Assembly: GCA_051252515.1 (NCBI GenBank)
Contig: JBPOFS010000002.1
Span: forward strand, 310,001 to 374,000
DNA length: 64,000 nt
Origin: UBA5078 sp051252515
GTDB taxonomy: Bacteria > Pseudomonadota > Gammaproteobacteria > Pseudomonadales > Pseudohongiellaceae
Reading direction: 5' to 3'
Below are positions 16,925-26,002 of the stretch, in pieces; within the stretch, counting starts at the first letter, position 1, and each line of letters starts with the position of its first letter. Below the pieces are notes generated by a model, which saw only the letters and a list, made by a program, of their open reading frames with translations, did no database searches and was not told the origin of the DNA. Made by a program: the position numbers and the translations under genes.

Positions 16925-18097
16925 TCATAGAAATGCTTCTAAAACACTATTCAAAAACTGTTGTCCCTTCTCGGTTGGGCGTATTAGCGGCCCATCGACT
17001 TGCATCAAACCTTGCGTTTGCAATGATGATACCTGCTTTTCGATAGCCTCGAAACCTAGTCCGGTGCTGCCCTCGAAATGGGCCGCAGTAAACCCTTCTG
17101 GCAAACGAAGCACATTCAATAAATACTCGATTGCCACCTCATCAAGAGCGATAGGGCTCGTATTGGCGGGTTTAAGCTGTGGGTCGGCTAGATAGTGATC
17201 TGGCTGCTTCTTCTTGCGAGTGCGGACAATTTGCTGCGTGTGCGCTTGTGTTATTTTTCCGTGGGCACCAGCCCCTATGCCGATGTAATCCCCGAAACGC
17301 CAATAGTTAAGATTGTGTCGAGCCTGCCGTCCAGCTTGTGCAAATGCAGATATCTCGTAACGAGAATAAGCATGTGATTGTAGTAGGGCAAAGCCGCTGT
17401 CCTGAATGTCGATTAAGGCATCGTCCTCAGGAAGAACAGGAGGACGTTTGTAGAATTCAGTATTGGGTTCGATCGTTAATTGGTACCAAGAAAGATGCGT
17501 AGGGCTTAGAGCGATGGCTGTGTTGAGGTCGCGCATCGCGGCGGCTGTATTCTGCCCTTTTAATCCGTACATGATATCGATATTAAAATTATCAAATCCG
17601 GCCGCGTGGGCAAACTCAACAGCTTTGGTGGCGTCGTCGCTCCCATGAATTCTGCCCAGCGCTTGTAACTGCAGATCATCAAAACTCTGTATGCCAATCG
17701 ATAGTCGATTGATCCCTACGCGTTTATAGTCTGCGAATTTCTGGCGCTCTGCTGTGCCTGGGTTGGCCTCGAGGGTGATCTCGATGTCTGTAGCAAATTG
17801 AATTTTTTGATTGATCCCACGAAGTAATCTATCGAACCCTTGTGCGCTAAAAAGGCTAGGAGTCCCGCCACCAAAAAAGATAGAGTGCAGTGGGCGCCCT
17901 TGGATAAAGGGCACAGAAGATGCGAAGTCTTGTAGCAAGGCATCGATATACGCTTGTTCAGGAAGTTCTGTCGTTTTCTCGTGCGAGTTGAAATCACAAT
18001 AAGGACACTTTCGTACACACCATGGGATGTGCACGTAGAGGCTTAGCGGAGGTAATGCTAACAATGTAGTGGGAGTGACGCCGAGGTCATTGGACAC
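16925..18097 (-). CDS. hemW: radical-SAM heme chaperone HemW-like protein
   Basis: HemW is a coproporphyrinogen-oxidase-like radical SAM protein now regarded as a heme chaperone rather than HemN. The radical-SAM triad CVRKCPYC is near the N-terminus, after PPLSLYVHIPW; other marks are FFGGGTPSLFS, ITLEANPGT and GINRLSIGIQSFDD. It lacks the fourth cysteine (CXXXCXXCXC) of true HemN; the residue after CPYC is Asp. A winged C-terminal domain covers about residues 285–385. The start is uncertain: GTG at 18097 forms TAGTG with the rdgB stop (390 residues), while ATG at 18124 would overlap rdgB by 28 bases (399 residues). Confidence 0.9.
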   Translation of the reverse strand: MSNDLGVTPTTLLALPPLSLYVHIPWCVRKCPYCDFNSHEKTTELPEQAYIDALLQDFASSVPFIQGRPLHSIFFGGGTPSLFSAQGFDRLLRGINQKIQFATDIEITLEANPGTAERQKFADYKRVGINRLSIGIQSFDDLQLQALGRIHGSDDATKAVEFAHAAGFDNFNIDIMYGLKGQNTAAAMRDLNTAIALSPTHLSWYQLTIEPNTEFYKRPPVLPEDDALIDIQDSGFALLQSHAYSRYEISAFAQAGRQARHNLNYWRFGDYIGIGAGAHGKITQAHTQQIVRTRKKKQPDHYLADPQLKPANTSPIALDEVAIEYLLNVLRLPEGFTAAHFEGSTGLGFEAIEKQVSSLQTQGLMQVDGPLIRPTEKGQQFLNSVLEAFL

Positions 18098-18702
18098 TAG
18101 AGTGCACCGCTTAAGGCAGCCCAATGCTGTAACAAACTTTGTAAGGCCTGACCGCGATGGCTAATACTGTTCTTGATGGCTGGGGCCAGCTGTGCGGAAG
18201 CGCATTGATGTGTAGGGACATAAAACAATGGGTCATAACCGAAACCGTTTTCACCGCTAGCGGCTAAGAGGATGCGTCCCTCCCAAGAGCCTTGCGAAAT
18301 AAACGGCATAGGGTCTTCGCTATGGCGCATGAAAACAATCACACATTGAAAGCGTGCAGTTCTGCCCTCGAGTGGCACGTCGGCCAATTCTGCTAACAGT
18401 TTTTCGTTATTGCGTTGGTCCGTGGCATCAGGCTCGGAATAACGTGCCGAGTAAATGCCAGGTTTGCCATTGAGTGCATCGACTTCTATGCCGGAATCAT
18501 CAGCGAGTGCGGGCAATCCTGTTACAGCACAAGCGTGTCGTGCTTTCAAGATGGCATTCTCGACAAAGCTCAATCCGGTTTCATCGGCATCGCTAACACC
18601 GAGACTACGCTGGGTTACGAACTCGATAGTTGAGCTTCCAAGAATTTGTTGAAATTCTCGAAGCTTTCCTGCGTTTCCCGTTGCTAATACAATTTTCTTC
18701 AT
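18097..18702 (-). CDS. rdgB: non-canonical purine NTP pyrophosphatase RdgB
   Basis: RdgB hydrolyses dITP/ITP and XTP to the monophosphates, keeping deaminated purines out of nucleic acids. The start at 18702 gives MKKIVLATGNAGKLREFQQIL, the standard Ham1 N-terminus; reading on to 18768 would add 22 unrelated residues that overlap metW. Signature blocks are ATGNAGK (substrate loop), DDSGIEVDALNGKPGIYSAR (catalytic Asp), GENGFGYDPLFYVP, and SHRGQALQSL near the end. 201 residues is typical. It follows metW by 17 bases. Confidence 0.95.
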   Translation of the reverse strand: MKKIVLATGNAGKLREFQQILGSSTIEFVTQRSLGVSDADETGLSFVENAILKARHACAVTGLPALADDSGIEVDALNGKPGIYSARYSEPDATDQRNNEKLLAELADVPLEGRTARFQCVIVFMRHSEDPMPFISQGSWEGRILLAASGENGFGYDPLFYVPTHQCASAQLAPAIKNSISHRGQALQSLLQHWAALSGAL

Positions 18703-18719
18703 CGCAATTTTCGACCTTC

Positions 18720-19313
18720 TTAACGGCTGATATGATAAATGGCGGTTTCCCCTAACAGGTTCGGCCACAAGCGTATCATCCAGCTGCCTTGGTGGCGGTG
18801 ATCAACCACGGTGCGTGTAATTATTTTAATCTTCTTGTCGCGGCACAGTTCATCAAAATCGCGTACCGTACAAAAATGGATATTAGGTGTGTTATACCAT
18901 TCGTAAGGCATGAAGTTGGATACAGGCATTCTGCCTTTAAAGAAAAGGTACATGCGCGAGCGCCAGTTGCCAAAATTTGGAAACGTGACGATGCAGTTTT
19001 TGCCAATCCTTAGCATCTCATCGATGATGACATCGGGATAATTGACTGCCTGCAATGTCTGTGTGAGCAAAACAGTATCAAAACTTTTCTCTTTGAAATT
19101 TTGCAGGCTTTTATTGAGATCTTGCTCGATCACATTAACGCCCTTTTCCAAACATAGTCTGATGTTTTTCTCTGCTATCTCTAAGCCGATTTCGGAAACG
19201 TTTTTCTCGGTCTTAAGAAACTTCAATAGACTGCCGTCCCCACAGCCAAGGTCGAGGACACGACTGCCGGGTTTTATCCAATGCTGAATAATGTCGAGAT
19301 CAGGGCGCATCAT
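18720..19313 (-). CDS. metW: methionine biosynthesis protein MetW
   Basis: MetW is a SAM-binding methyltransferase-fold protein that is regularly paired with MetX and needed for full methionine synthesis in several proteobacteria; its own reaction is not settled. The 197-residue product has motif I RVLDLGCGDGSLLKFLK near residue 18, motif II IGLEI, and the family block SFDTVLLTQTLQAV. Its ATG overlaps the metX stop as ATGA, so the two are translationally coupled. Confidence 0.93.
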   Translation of the reverse strand: MMRPDLDIIQHWIKPGSRVLDLGCGDGSLLKFLKTEKNVSEIGLEIAEKNIRLCLEKGVNVIEQDLNKSLQNFKEKSFDTVLLTQTLQAVNYPDVIIDEMLRIGKNCIVTFPNFGNWRSRMYLFFKGRMPVSNFMPYEWYNTPNIHFCTVRDFDELCRDKKIKIITRTVVDHRHQGSWMIRLWPNLLGETAIYHISR

Positions 19314-20506
19314 GAGTTCACCTCGTCACTTACACGTTGGAGATAAGTAGAGAACGCATCGACATAGCGTGGCACAGGAAGTAGGAAGGCATCGTGTCCT
19401 TGATCCGCTTCAATCTCAAGATAACTCACTTGTTTGCCGGCCTCTAAAAGTGCATCGACTATCTCGCGTGAACGCTCTGGCGGAAAACGCCAATCCGAAC
19501 TGAAAGACATTAATAGGAAACGGCAGCTGCTGTTGGCGAATGCGGCGCTAAGGCTGCCTTCGTAATCTACTGTTGGATCAAAATAATCGAGCGCTTTTGT
19601 CATTAACAAATAGGTGTTCGCATCGAACTGTTCAGAGAAACGTTCACCTTGGTAATGCAGGTAGCTTTCAACCTGGAAGTCCACATTAAGGCCGAAACTA
19701 AGTTGCCCAGTGCGCAAGTCACGGCCAAAGTTTCCTGCGATCGCATCACTGTTGACAGGCTCTTCGTCTTTACCGAACTTGCCGCGCATGGCGCTGTCAG
19801 AAAGATAAGTGATGTGCCCGACCATCCGCGCTAACATCAATCCCTTTTTCGGGTGAGTGCCATGTTCCAAATATCGACCGTTATGGAAATTTGGGTCTGC
19901 CGTGATCGATTGGCGTGCCACTTCATTGAAGGCAATGTTCTGCGCCGACAGTTTAGGAGCCACAGCAATCATGATGGCGTGTTTTAGTCGTTCGGGGTAA
20001 CTGATAGCCCAGCGCATTACCTGCATGCCGCCTAAGCTTCCGCCCACTACGGCGGCCCATTGTTCAATGCCGAGACGTTCCATCAAAGCGACTTGGCTTT
20101 TCACCCAATCACGGACTGTGACGATGGGAAAGTCCGGCCCGTAAAAAGTACCGGTGTCGGGGTTGATAGAGCTAGGGCCTGTGCTACCGGCGCAGCCTCC
20201 GAGATTATTGAGACAGACTACAAAGAACTTATCGGTATCGATAGGTTTGCCTGGTCCGATGCAATGATCCCACCAACCCGGTTTGCTATCGTCTTCGCTA
20301 TGGTAGCCCGCTGCATGATGGTCGCCGCTGAGAGCATGACAAATGAGAATGGCATTGCTTTTTTTCGCATTCAAGCTGCCATAGGTCTCGATCATGAGAT
20401 CATAGCTATTGATGCTTTTGCCACTACGCAGCAAAAGCGGATCGTCGAAATGTAAGCACTGAGGCGTTACTATTCCGACGGGGTTTTCTCGGACGGTTTT
20501 TGGCAT
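19310..20506 (-). CDS. metX: homoserine O-acyltransferase MetX
   Basis: MetX acylates homoserine at the branch point to methionine. The 398-residue protein is an alpha/beta-hydrolase: oxyanion region LICHALSGDHHAAG, GG-rich NNLGGCAGSTGPSS, nucleophile elbow VVGGSLGGMQ, and the C-terminal catalytic His in EADQGHDAFLLP. In this class of gammaproteobacteria MetX enzymes (MetXS) usually use succinyl-CoA rather than acetyl-CoA; I infer but cannot prove that here. It sits one base after yggU and overlaps metW. Confidence 0.93.
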   Translation of the reverse strand: MPKTVRENPVGIVTPQCLHFDDPLLLRSGKSINSYDLMIETYGSLNAKKSNAILICHALSGDHHAAGYHSEDDSKPGWWDHCIGPGKPIDTDKFFVVCLNNLGGCAGSTGPSSINPDTGTFYGPDFPIVTVRDWVKSQVALMERLGIEQWAAVVGGSLGGMQVMRWAISYPERLKHAIMIAVAPKLSAQNIAFNEVARQSITADPNFHNGRYLEHGTHPKKGLMLARMVGHITYLSDSAMRGKFGKDEEPVNSDAIAGNFGRDLRTGQLSFGLNVDFQVESYLHYQGERFSEQFDANTYLLMTKALDYFDPTVDYEGSLSAAFANSSCRFLLMSFSSDWRFPPERSREIVDALLEAGKQVSYLEIEADQGHDAFLLPVPRYVDAFSTYLQRVSDEVNS

Positions 20507-20507
20507 G

Positions 20508-20849
20508 TTATGTTTTTGCGCTATCCGTGTGTGAATTAGTGGGTACGGGAGGCTGGAGTAGCAACGCTTCAGGAAGACGTTGCGGGCCTACTATTTTTAT
20601 TCGCTTTTGTCGTGAGTTTTCGCCGTTGATGATGCAAACCCTATCTTGTGTCACTTTAAATTGTTTAGCCAAAAATTTAATGAGGTGCTTGTTGGCTTTG
20701 CCATCAACAGGTGGTGCCGTGATACGAATCTTTATTTGCTCGCCAAGCATTTCCGCGAATTCATCTTTGGAGGCTTTGGGTTGTAAGCGGCATTGGAGCA
20801 ATAAATCTTGCCCCTGCCATTGACAACACACTGCTGTTTTCTCGGACAC
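20508..20849 (-). CDS. yggU: DUF167/YggU family protein
   Basis: This small basic protein of 113 residues belongs to the YggU/DUF167 family, of unknown biochemical role. The core is LQPKASKDEFAEMLGEQIKIRITAPP followed by VDGKANKHLIKFLAKQF, the strongly conserved signature. The C-terminal 20 residues are a non-conserved tail. It lies between yggT (6 bases) and metX (1 base), the classic position. Confidence 0.88.
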   Translation of the reverse strand: MSEKTAVCCQWQGQDLLLQCRLQPKASKDEFAEMLGEQIKIRITAPPVDGKANKHLIKFLAKQFKVTQDRVCIINGENSRQKRIKIVGPQRLPEALLLQPPVPTNSHTDSAKT

Positions 20850-20855
20850 CTTCGC

Positions 20856-21434
20856 TTATATTCCCAACACCAATCTTGTATTGACCCCAACCGGATCAAT
20901 GAAAATAACGCGAATAATTTGCAGGGCGAGAAACAAGAATATGGGAGAAAAATCTAAGCCGCCCATGGAGGGTAGCAAACGTCGCAGTGGCTCCATAACA
21001 GGCTCTGTTAGCTGGCGAACCAAGACTAATCCTGGGTGTCGACTAAAGGGCGCAATGAAGCTAGAGACGATCGAAATGATCATCGACCAAAAAAGGATAT
21101 TCAGGATAAATGACAGAAGGCCCACACTGGACCAACTTACGATCAACCCGATGCCGGGTAGCGCATAGCCGCTAAAATAAATGAGCAAAGTAGTCGCAAT
21201 GCATTGGGCAACTAATGCCAGAAGCAAAGAGGCGAAATCGAAGCCTCTAAATCCTGGGATAAACCGCCTAAAGAGTCGGACGGTCGGGTCTGTCACTTTT
21301 ACAATCGCTTGTGTGAAAGGATTGTAGAAATCAGCTCGCGCGACTTGCAACATAAATCGCAGTAAGACGGCGAGAATGTAAAGGCCCCCTAAAGAACTGA
21401 CAATCAAATATCCTGCACTTCCTAATGAACCCAT
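20856..21434 (-). CDS. yggT: YggT family integral membrane protein
   Basis: The 192-residue protein is two copies of the YggT repeat (about 20–95 and 110–185), each with a hydrophobic segment followed by a conserved RRFIPGFRGFDFA- or RRLLPSMGGLDFSPIF-type block. Four to five membrane segments are expected. YggT homologues have been linked to osmotic tolerance and, in plastids, to cytochrome/thylakoid functions; the bacterial role is unclear. proC is 56 bases upstream on the same strand. Confidence 0.88.
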   Translation of the reverse strand: MGSLGSAGYLIVSSLGGLYILAVLLRFMLQVARADFYNPFTQAIVKVTDPTVRLFRRFIPGFRGFDFASLLLALVAQCIATTLLIYFSGYALPGIGLIVSWSSVGLLSFILNILFWSMIISIVSSFIAPFSRHPGLVLVRQLTEPVMEPLRRLLPSMGGLDFSPIFLFLALQIIRVIFIDPVGVNTRLVLGI

Positions 21435-21490
21435 TACGTTCTCTCTCTTTTATTTAGTCTTGCTTAGGTGCCAATGGCGCTCGCTATCAA

Positions 21491-22300
21491 TTAGCTCGCT
21501 AACTCAATAGAGCGTTTTTGCGCCGCCCCAATCGCACGTTCGACAATGCTACGGAAATCGTCGTTTTCAAAACTCTTGATGGCCGCCTCGGTGGTGCCGC
21601 CTGGAGATGTCACTCGACGTCTTAGTTCGTCGGGAGGCACGTCACTACTTGCGGCCAACTTGGCGGCGCCAAGCGCTGTCTGAATGGTAAATTGACGTGC
21701 CATCTGGGGATCCAGGCCCATTGTCACAGCGGCTTGCTCCATCGCTTCCATTAAGAGGAAGTAATAGGCCGGGCCGCTACCAGAGAGCGCGGTGACCATG
21801 TCGATCTGCGCTTCGCTATCGAGCCAGCTGCAAATGCCTACGGCAGACAGAATAGATTCGGCGAGCTTTGCTTGTTCATCATTAGTGTGGGCATTGGAAA
21901 ATAAGCCAGTAGCCCCCTCAGAAACAAGTGCCGGAGTATTGGGCATGCAGCGCACAATGGCTTGTTGTTTTCCTAGCCATTGCTCTAGGCTGCGTAAAGG
22001 GACACCCGCGGCGATAGAGATGATAATGCAGCCGGTCTCCGCTAGGACAGTGTGCAGGCTTGTGCACACTTGTTCCATGACTTGAGGTTTTACCGCCAGA
22101 ACGATGACGTTAGCCGTTTTTGCTGCATCGCTAATGCTAGCCGTGCGAATGCCGCAAGTATCGACTAAGCCCTGCAATTTGTCCTGATCGATGTCGCATG
22201 CGGTGATGTTCTCTTTGGGCACACCCTTATTAATAAGTCCATGAATTAGGCTATTGGCCATATTTCCTGCGCCGATAAAGGCAATCTTACTGTTATTCAA
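21491..22300 (-). CDS. proC: pyrroline-5-carboxylate reductase ProC
   Basis: ProC reduces pyrroline-5-carboxylate to proline with NAD(P)H. The 269-residue product has the N-terminal Rossmann loop IAFIGAGNMANSLIHGL, AVKPQVMEQV, and the family signature MVTALSGSGPAYYFLLMEAM followed by the C-terminal catalytic helix block VTSPGGTTEAAIKSFE. It is first gene of the minus-strand run. In Pseudomonas, yggS and pilT lie just beyond proC; here a divergent TonB receptor occupies that place. Confidence 0.96.
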   Translation of the reverse strand: MNNSKIAFIGAGNMANSLIHGLINKGVPKENITACDIDQDKLQGLVDTCGIRTASISDAAKTANVIVLAVKPQVMEQVCTSLHTVLAETGCIIISIAAGVPLRSLEQWLGKQQAIVRCMPNTPALVSEGATGLFSNAHTNDEQAKLAESILSAVGICSWLDSEAQIDMVTALSGSGPAYYFLLMEAMEQAAVTMGLDPQMARQFTIQTALGAAKLAASSDVPPDELRRRVTSPGGTTEAAIKSFENDDFRSIVERAIGAAQKRSIELAS

Positions 22301-22494
22301 GGGTTTTCCTCTTCTAAAGTGCGTGTCGTAAATGACAGGTCGAGCGCTATTCTAGCGTAAGTTACTGCGAACTCGCACCCCATCAATCTGAGCTTCTTGC
22401 TGGCCTTTTGTTTGCCCCTGCGACATTTGGTCACATTGCGCGCAAGCCAGTGAGCTATAGAATTGCAAGTTCTGTTAATACTGAGAGTCCAGAT

Positions 22495-24783
22495 ATGCTT
22501 AACAATATGCACCGCAAGGCCCTAAGCTTGGAAATTACCTTAATAGTCAGTGCGTTAGCTTGTGCGCAGGTAGTGGCGGCGGAACAAGAGACATTGGAAG
22601 AAGTGGTCGTGTGGGGGGAGCAATCCAATCAGCGCGCGGCGAGCTCACATCCTAGCAGCCTTCTCACGCAGCAAGATCTTGTTAGTATTAACGTCGCAAC
22701 CACGGAAGATGTGGTGAAATTCGAGCCTAGCCTTGTCATACGCCGACGTTTTATCGGCGACTCTAATGGCACCATGGGCATGCGCGGTTCCAATATGTTC
22801 CAAACCTCGCGCTCAATGGTTTTCGCCGACGGGGTTCCTCTTCATTATCTCCTTCAGTCTCGTTGGAATGGTGCTCCGCGCTGGACAATGGTATCGGCTA
22901 GTGAAATTGCGCAAGTCGAAGTGCTTTATGGCCCATTCTCTGCGGAGTTCAGCGGCAACTCGATGGGCGGCGTCGTACTAATAGAGTCTGCGATCCCTCA
23001 GGAGCGTGAATTTCACTTCGATACTTCTTATTTCTCTCAGAGTTTCGATGCCTATGGCTTTGATGACACCGTTAACGGGCACAAAGCATTCTTCTCCTAT
23101 GGCGATAAGATTGGCGATACAAGTGTGTATTTCTCTTATAACCGCCTCGACAGTGAGTCGCAGCCACAAACTTTCTACTATGGCGGCAATACCTCTGCTA
23201 GTAGTTTAACTTCAGTCGCGGGCGGCATTGCCGGTAATGATGAGCGTTCTAACCTACGCACCTACTTTGGTGATACCGGCGTGCAAGACACTCGCACAGA
23301 TAACTACAAGGTTAAGATTGGGCAAGAGTTCGGGCAATGGCAGGCGTTGCTCAATATTGCCTATGAAGACCGACTTAACGGTTCTAATTCCCCTAATAGT
23401 TATTTGCGCGATACCAGTGGCAACACTGTATGGAGCGGCGATGTTGTGCAAAACGGTATAGCCTTCAATGCGCCGTCATCGCGTTTGGGTGTTTCCGAAC
23501 AAGAGCGTGACAGCCTTTCTGTGGGCTTGCGTTTGCGCGGGCCTGTCGCCGATGGCGTAGTATTTGAAGCAAACCTCAATCAGTTTGAAGTGTTGCGTGA
23601 CGAAACTCGTTCCTCGTTCTCGAATCCTAGTGATTCGGATTACAGTCTTGCAGGTCAAGTAAACGATTTCGGAGACACTGGCTGGAGTAGTGCAGAGGCG
23701 AAGTTGTTTTTTGATTCCCTAGGCGTGGACGGTTTAGGGTTGATCGTCGGTGCGCGGCACGATGCCTATGAATTAAATATGGATGTCTACAGTTCTGATA
23801 ACTACAGGGCTGGCGAATTTAATGGCTATACAAGCCGCAGTGGTGGTGAAACACAAATGAGCGCTGTATTTGCGCAAATGAACTGGGACATCAATGCACA
23901 GTGGGATCTAGGTTTCGGGGCACGTTGGGAAAAATTTGAAAGTGATAATGGTTACTTCTCCAAAGACGATGCCGCGACACCCCAGTTTGATGTAGTCGCC
24001 GTGCCAAAGACTTCGCGCAAAGAGGTGTCTCCTAAGTTCTCTGTAGGTTATCAACCTGTCGATCAGTGGCGCTTCGCTTATGCATTGGGTAAAGCTTATC
24101 GCTTTCCCATTGTTGAGGAGCTGTTCAGTCAATACTCTGCTTACAATGCCATTAGTGTGGCCAATCCCGAATTACAACCAGAGGATGGTTGGCATCAGAA
24201 CGTCATGATTGAACGAGATGTTGCAGGTGGCACTTTGCGTGTAAACCTATTCCAGGAAACGATTAAGGATGTGGTTGAGTCGCAATCAGAGAATCTACCG
24301 GGAGGTCTTTCTGTCCGCACTTTTATTCCTGTAGATGAAATTGAAACACGCGGCGTGGAATTTATTGCCAACATTGACGATCTAGGAATTAGTAATCTCG
24401 ATGTGCGATTCAACATGGTGTATACAGATTCAGAGATCGTTAAGAATGATCCTGACCCGAGTATAGAGGGAAACACTTATCCAAGAATGCCTGAATGGCG
24501 TGGTAATTTGTTGATGACCTATCACGTTAACTCGCAGTGGGATGCTGGTATAAACTTCCAGTACGCGAGTGATAGTTTTGGTCGTAATGACAATACCGAC
24601 AACGAAGATGGAGTCTATGGCGCTCAAGATGGTTTCAAGCGTTTAGGATTAAAGACTACTTATAATCTTACTAATGGTGTTGCGCTGGGCCTTGGTGTGG
24701 ACAATGTGACCGATGAGCTTTCATTTGTTGCGCACCCTTGGCCAGGCCGCACTTACTATGCGAACGTTTCCTATGATTTCTAA
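22495..24783 (+). CDS. TonB-dependent outer-membrane receptor (first gene of a three-gene module)
   Basis: This 762-residue receptor has a signal peptide (MLNNMHRKALSLEITL, ending VVA-A), a TonB-box-like ETLEEVVVWG, a plug domain at about 45–165 (FEPSLVIRRRFIGDSNG, VEVLYGPFSAEFSGNSMGGV) and a 22-strand-type barrel ending in aromatic YANVSYDF. I took ATG 22495 because it opens the signal peptide; the frame runs open to 22408. The plug is unusually methionine-rich (TMGMRGSNMF), which recalls the metal-binding methionines of copper receptors such as OprC. That substrate idea is inference. The next gene overlaps its end by 11 bases. Confidence 0.85.
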   Translation: MLNNMHRKALSLEITLIVSALACAQVVAAEQETLEEVVVWGEQSNQRAASSHPSSLLTQQDLVSINVATTEDVVKFEPSLVIRRRFIGDSNGTMGMRGSNMFQTSRSMVFADGVPLHYLLQSRWNGAPRWTMVSASEIAQVEVLYGPFSAEFSGNSMGGVVLIESAIPQEREFHFDTSYFSQSFDAYGFDDTVNGHKAFFSYGDKIGDTSVYFSYNRLDSESQPQTFYYGGNTSASSLTSVAGGIAGNDERSNLRTYFGDTGVQDTRTDNYKVKIGQEFGQWQALLNIAYEDRLNGSNSPNSYLRDTSGNTVWSGDVVQNGIAFNAPSSRLGVSEQERDSLSVGLRLRGPVADGVVFEANLNQFEVLRDETRSSFSNPSDSDYSLAGQVNDFGDTGWSSAEAKLFFDSLGVDGLGLIVGARHDAYELNMDVYSSDNYRAGEFNGYTSRSGGETQMSAVFAQMNWDINAQWDLGFGARWEKFESDNGYFSKDDAATPQFDVVAVPKTSRKEVSPKFSVGYQPVDQWRFAYALGKAYRFPIVEELFSQYSAYNAISVANPELQPEDGWHQNVMIERDVAGGTLRVNLFQETIKDVVESQSENLPGGLSVRTFIPVDEIETRGVEFIANIDDLGISNLDVRFNMVYTDSEIVKNDPDPSIEGNTYPRMPEWRGNLLMTYHVNSQWDAGINFQYASDSFGRNDNTDNEDGVYGAQDGFKRLGLKTTYNLTNGVALGLGVDNVTDELSFVAHPWPGRTYYANVSYDF

Positions 24784-26002
24784 AAGTATTGCAGCATTTT
24801 TGTTGCTTGGGTTTCTAGGCAGCTTTGAGTCAGTACAGGCTGAAAGTTGCAGTGCGCTAAAAGAAAATTTCGGGGCCGACTATGTCAGTGTGCATTGCGG
24901 TGGTGCTCCCAGCGCCGCTGTTGATGCTGATGATCGGCTCTGGGTGACTTTTGTGCAAAACCAACATGTCTATGTCGTTTACTCAGATGACAAGGGCACG
25001 AATTATTCGGAGCCTGTGCAAGTCAATGCGACACCAGAAGATGCAGAGTTCAATGGTGAGAATCGACCGAAGATTGTACTCAGTGAGCAAGGAGATATCC
25101 TCTTGTCGTGGACGACTAAGACGTCGTCAAACTTCACGGGTTTGATTCGATTCAGTCGCTCTATAGATGGCGGCAAGAGTTTCACCGAGCCGCAAACTAT
25201 TAATGATGACGGCCTTCATACAGGTCATCGCTTCGATAGTCTTTTTCTTACCGAGTCTGGCAATCTGTATTTGACTTGGATAGATAAACGCGACATGGAA
25301 GCGACCTTGGCCCGTGACGAAGCTTACCCTGGGGCTGCAATTTACTACGCGGTATCGCAAGACTATGGCAAAACGTTTAGTAAGAACTATCGCGTTTCCC
25401 ATAATAGCTGCGAATGTTGTCGAATAGCGATGGCGCCTCAGGGGGCGGACAATGTCGCTATTTTGTGGCGTCAAATCTACGATAGTCAAATTAGAGATCA
25501 CGCTATCGCAGTATTGAACCCACAAGGTGAGGTGACGGGGCTTGAACGAGCCACCGTCGATGATTGGTATATTGATGCATGTCCCCACCACGGGCCAAGC
25601 ATGGTGTTAGCGGAGTCCGCAGATCAATATCATATGAGTTGGTTTAGCGCAGGGGATATTCATAAGGGCATCTACTACGCGCGCTATGATCTGAACAAAG
25701 CGACATCAACGCAATTGATCGAAGTGGATGCAACGCCGGGGGCTGGGCATCCAAGCCTGGCGCTGGATGATGGTGAACTGAAAATGGTATGGAAAGGTTT
25801 CAATGGAATGCAGACGCAGTTAAAAATTATGCGTTCACATGACGACGGAGAAACTTGGAGCGTCGCATCAGACCTTCTAGTCACCGATCAATCGAGTGAT
25901 CATCCTTTGCTTATTAATACTGCAGACGGAGTCTATCTAAGCTGGGCAACGGCGCAGTTTGGATATGTCTTCATGGAGATTGAAAATGTGGCAGCACACT
26001 AA
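24773..26002 (+). CDS. exported BNR/Asp-box repeat protein with Cys/His-rich motifs
   Basis: The 409-residue product begins with a signal peptide (MISKSIAAFLLLGFLGSFES, cleavage near VQA-E). Asp-box repeats (S-x-D-x-G-x-x-F/W) recur at VYSDDKGTNY, SRSIDGGKSF, AVSQDYGKTF and MRSHDDGETW, indicating a sialidase-like six-bladed propeller. Sialidase catalytic residues are not evident. Instead there are cysteine motifs SCECCR (residues 212–217) and DACPHHGP (269–275), plus Cys25/27-region and Cys42 near the N-terminus, a set suited to metal or redox chemistry. The start was chosen for the signal peptide and overlaps the receptor gene by 11 bases. It is not safely a sialidase. Confidence 0.75.
   Translation: MISKSIAAFLLLGFLGSFESVQAESCSALKENFGADYVSVHCGGAPSAAVDADDRLWVTFVQNQHVYVVYSDDKGTNYSEPVQVNATPEDAEFNGENRPKIVLSEQGDILLSWTTKTSSNFTGLIRFSRSIDGGKSFTEPQTINDDGLHTGHRFDSLFLTESGNLYLTWIDKRDMEATLARDEAYPGAAIYYAVSQDYGKTFSKNYRVSHNSCECCRIAMAPQGADNVAILWRQIYDSQIRDHAIAVLNPQGEVTGLERATVDDWYIDACPHHGPSMVLAESADQYHMSWFSAGDIHKGIYYARYDLNKATSTQLIEVDATPGAGHPSLALDDGELKMVWKGFNGMQTQLKIMRSHDDGETWSVASDLLVTDQSSDHPLLINTADGVYLSWATAQFGYVFMEIENVAAH

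Noticed and set aside
16925..18097. calling hemW an oxygen-independent coproporphyrinogen oxidase (HemN)
   Set aside because: It lacks the fourth Cys of the HemN CXXXCXXCXC motif.
25127..25591. 154-codon minus-strand frame within the BNR protein gene
   Set aside because: Fully antisense to a well-supported gene with repeated Asp-boxes.
24773..26002. calling the BNR protein a sialidase
   Set aside because: Asp-boxes only show the propeller fold; the Arg triad and catalytic Tyr/Glu of sialidases are not evident.
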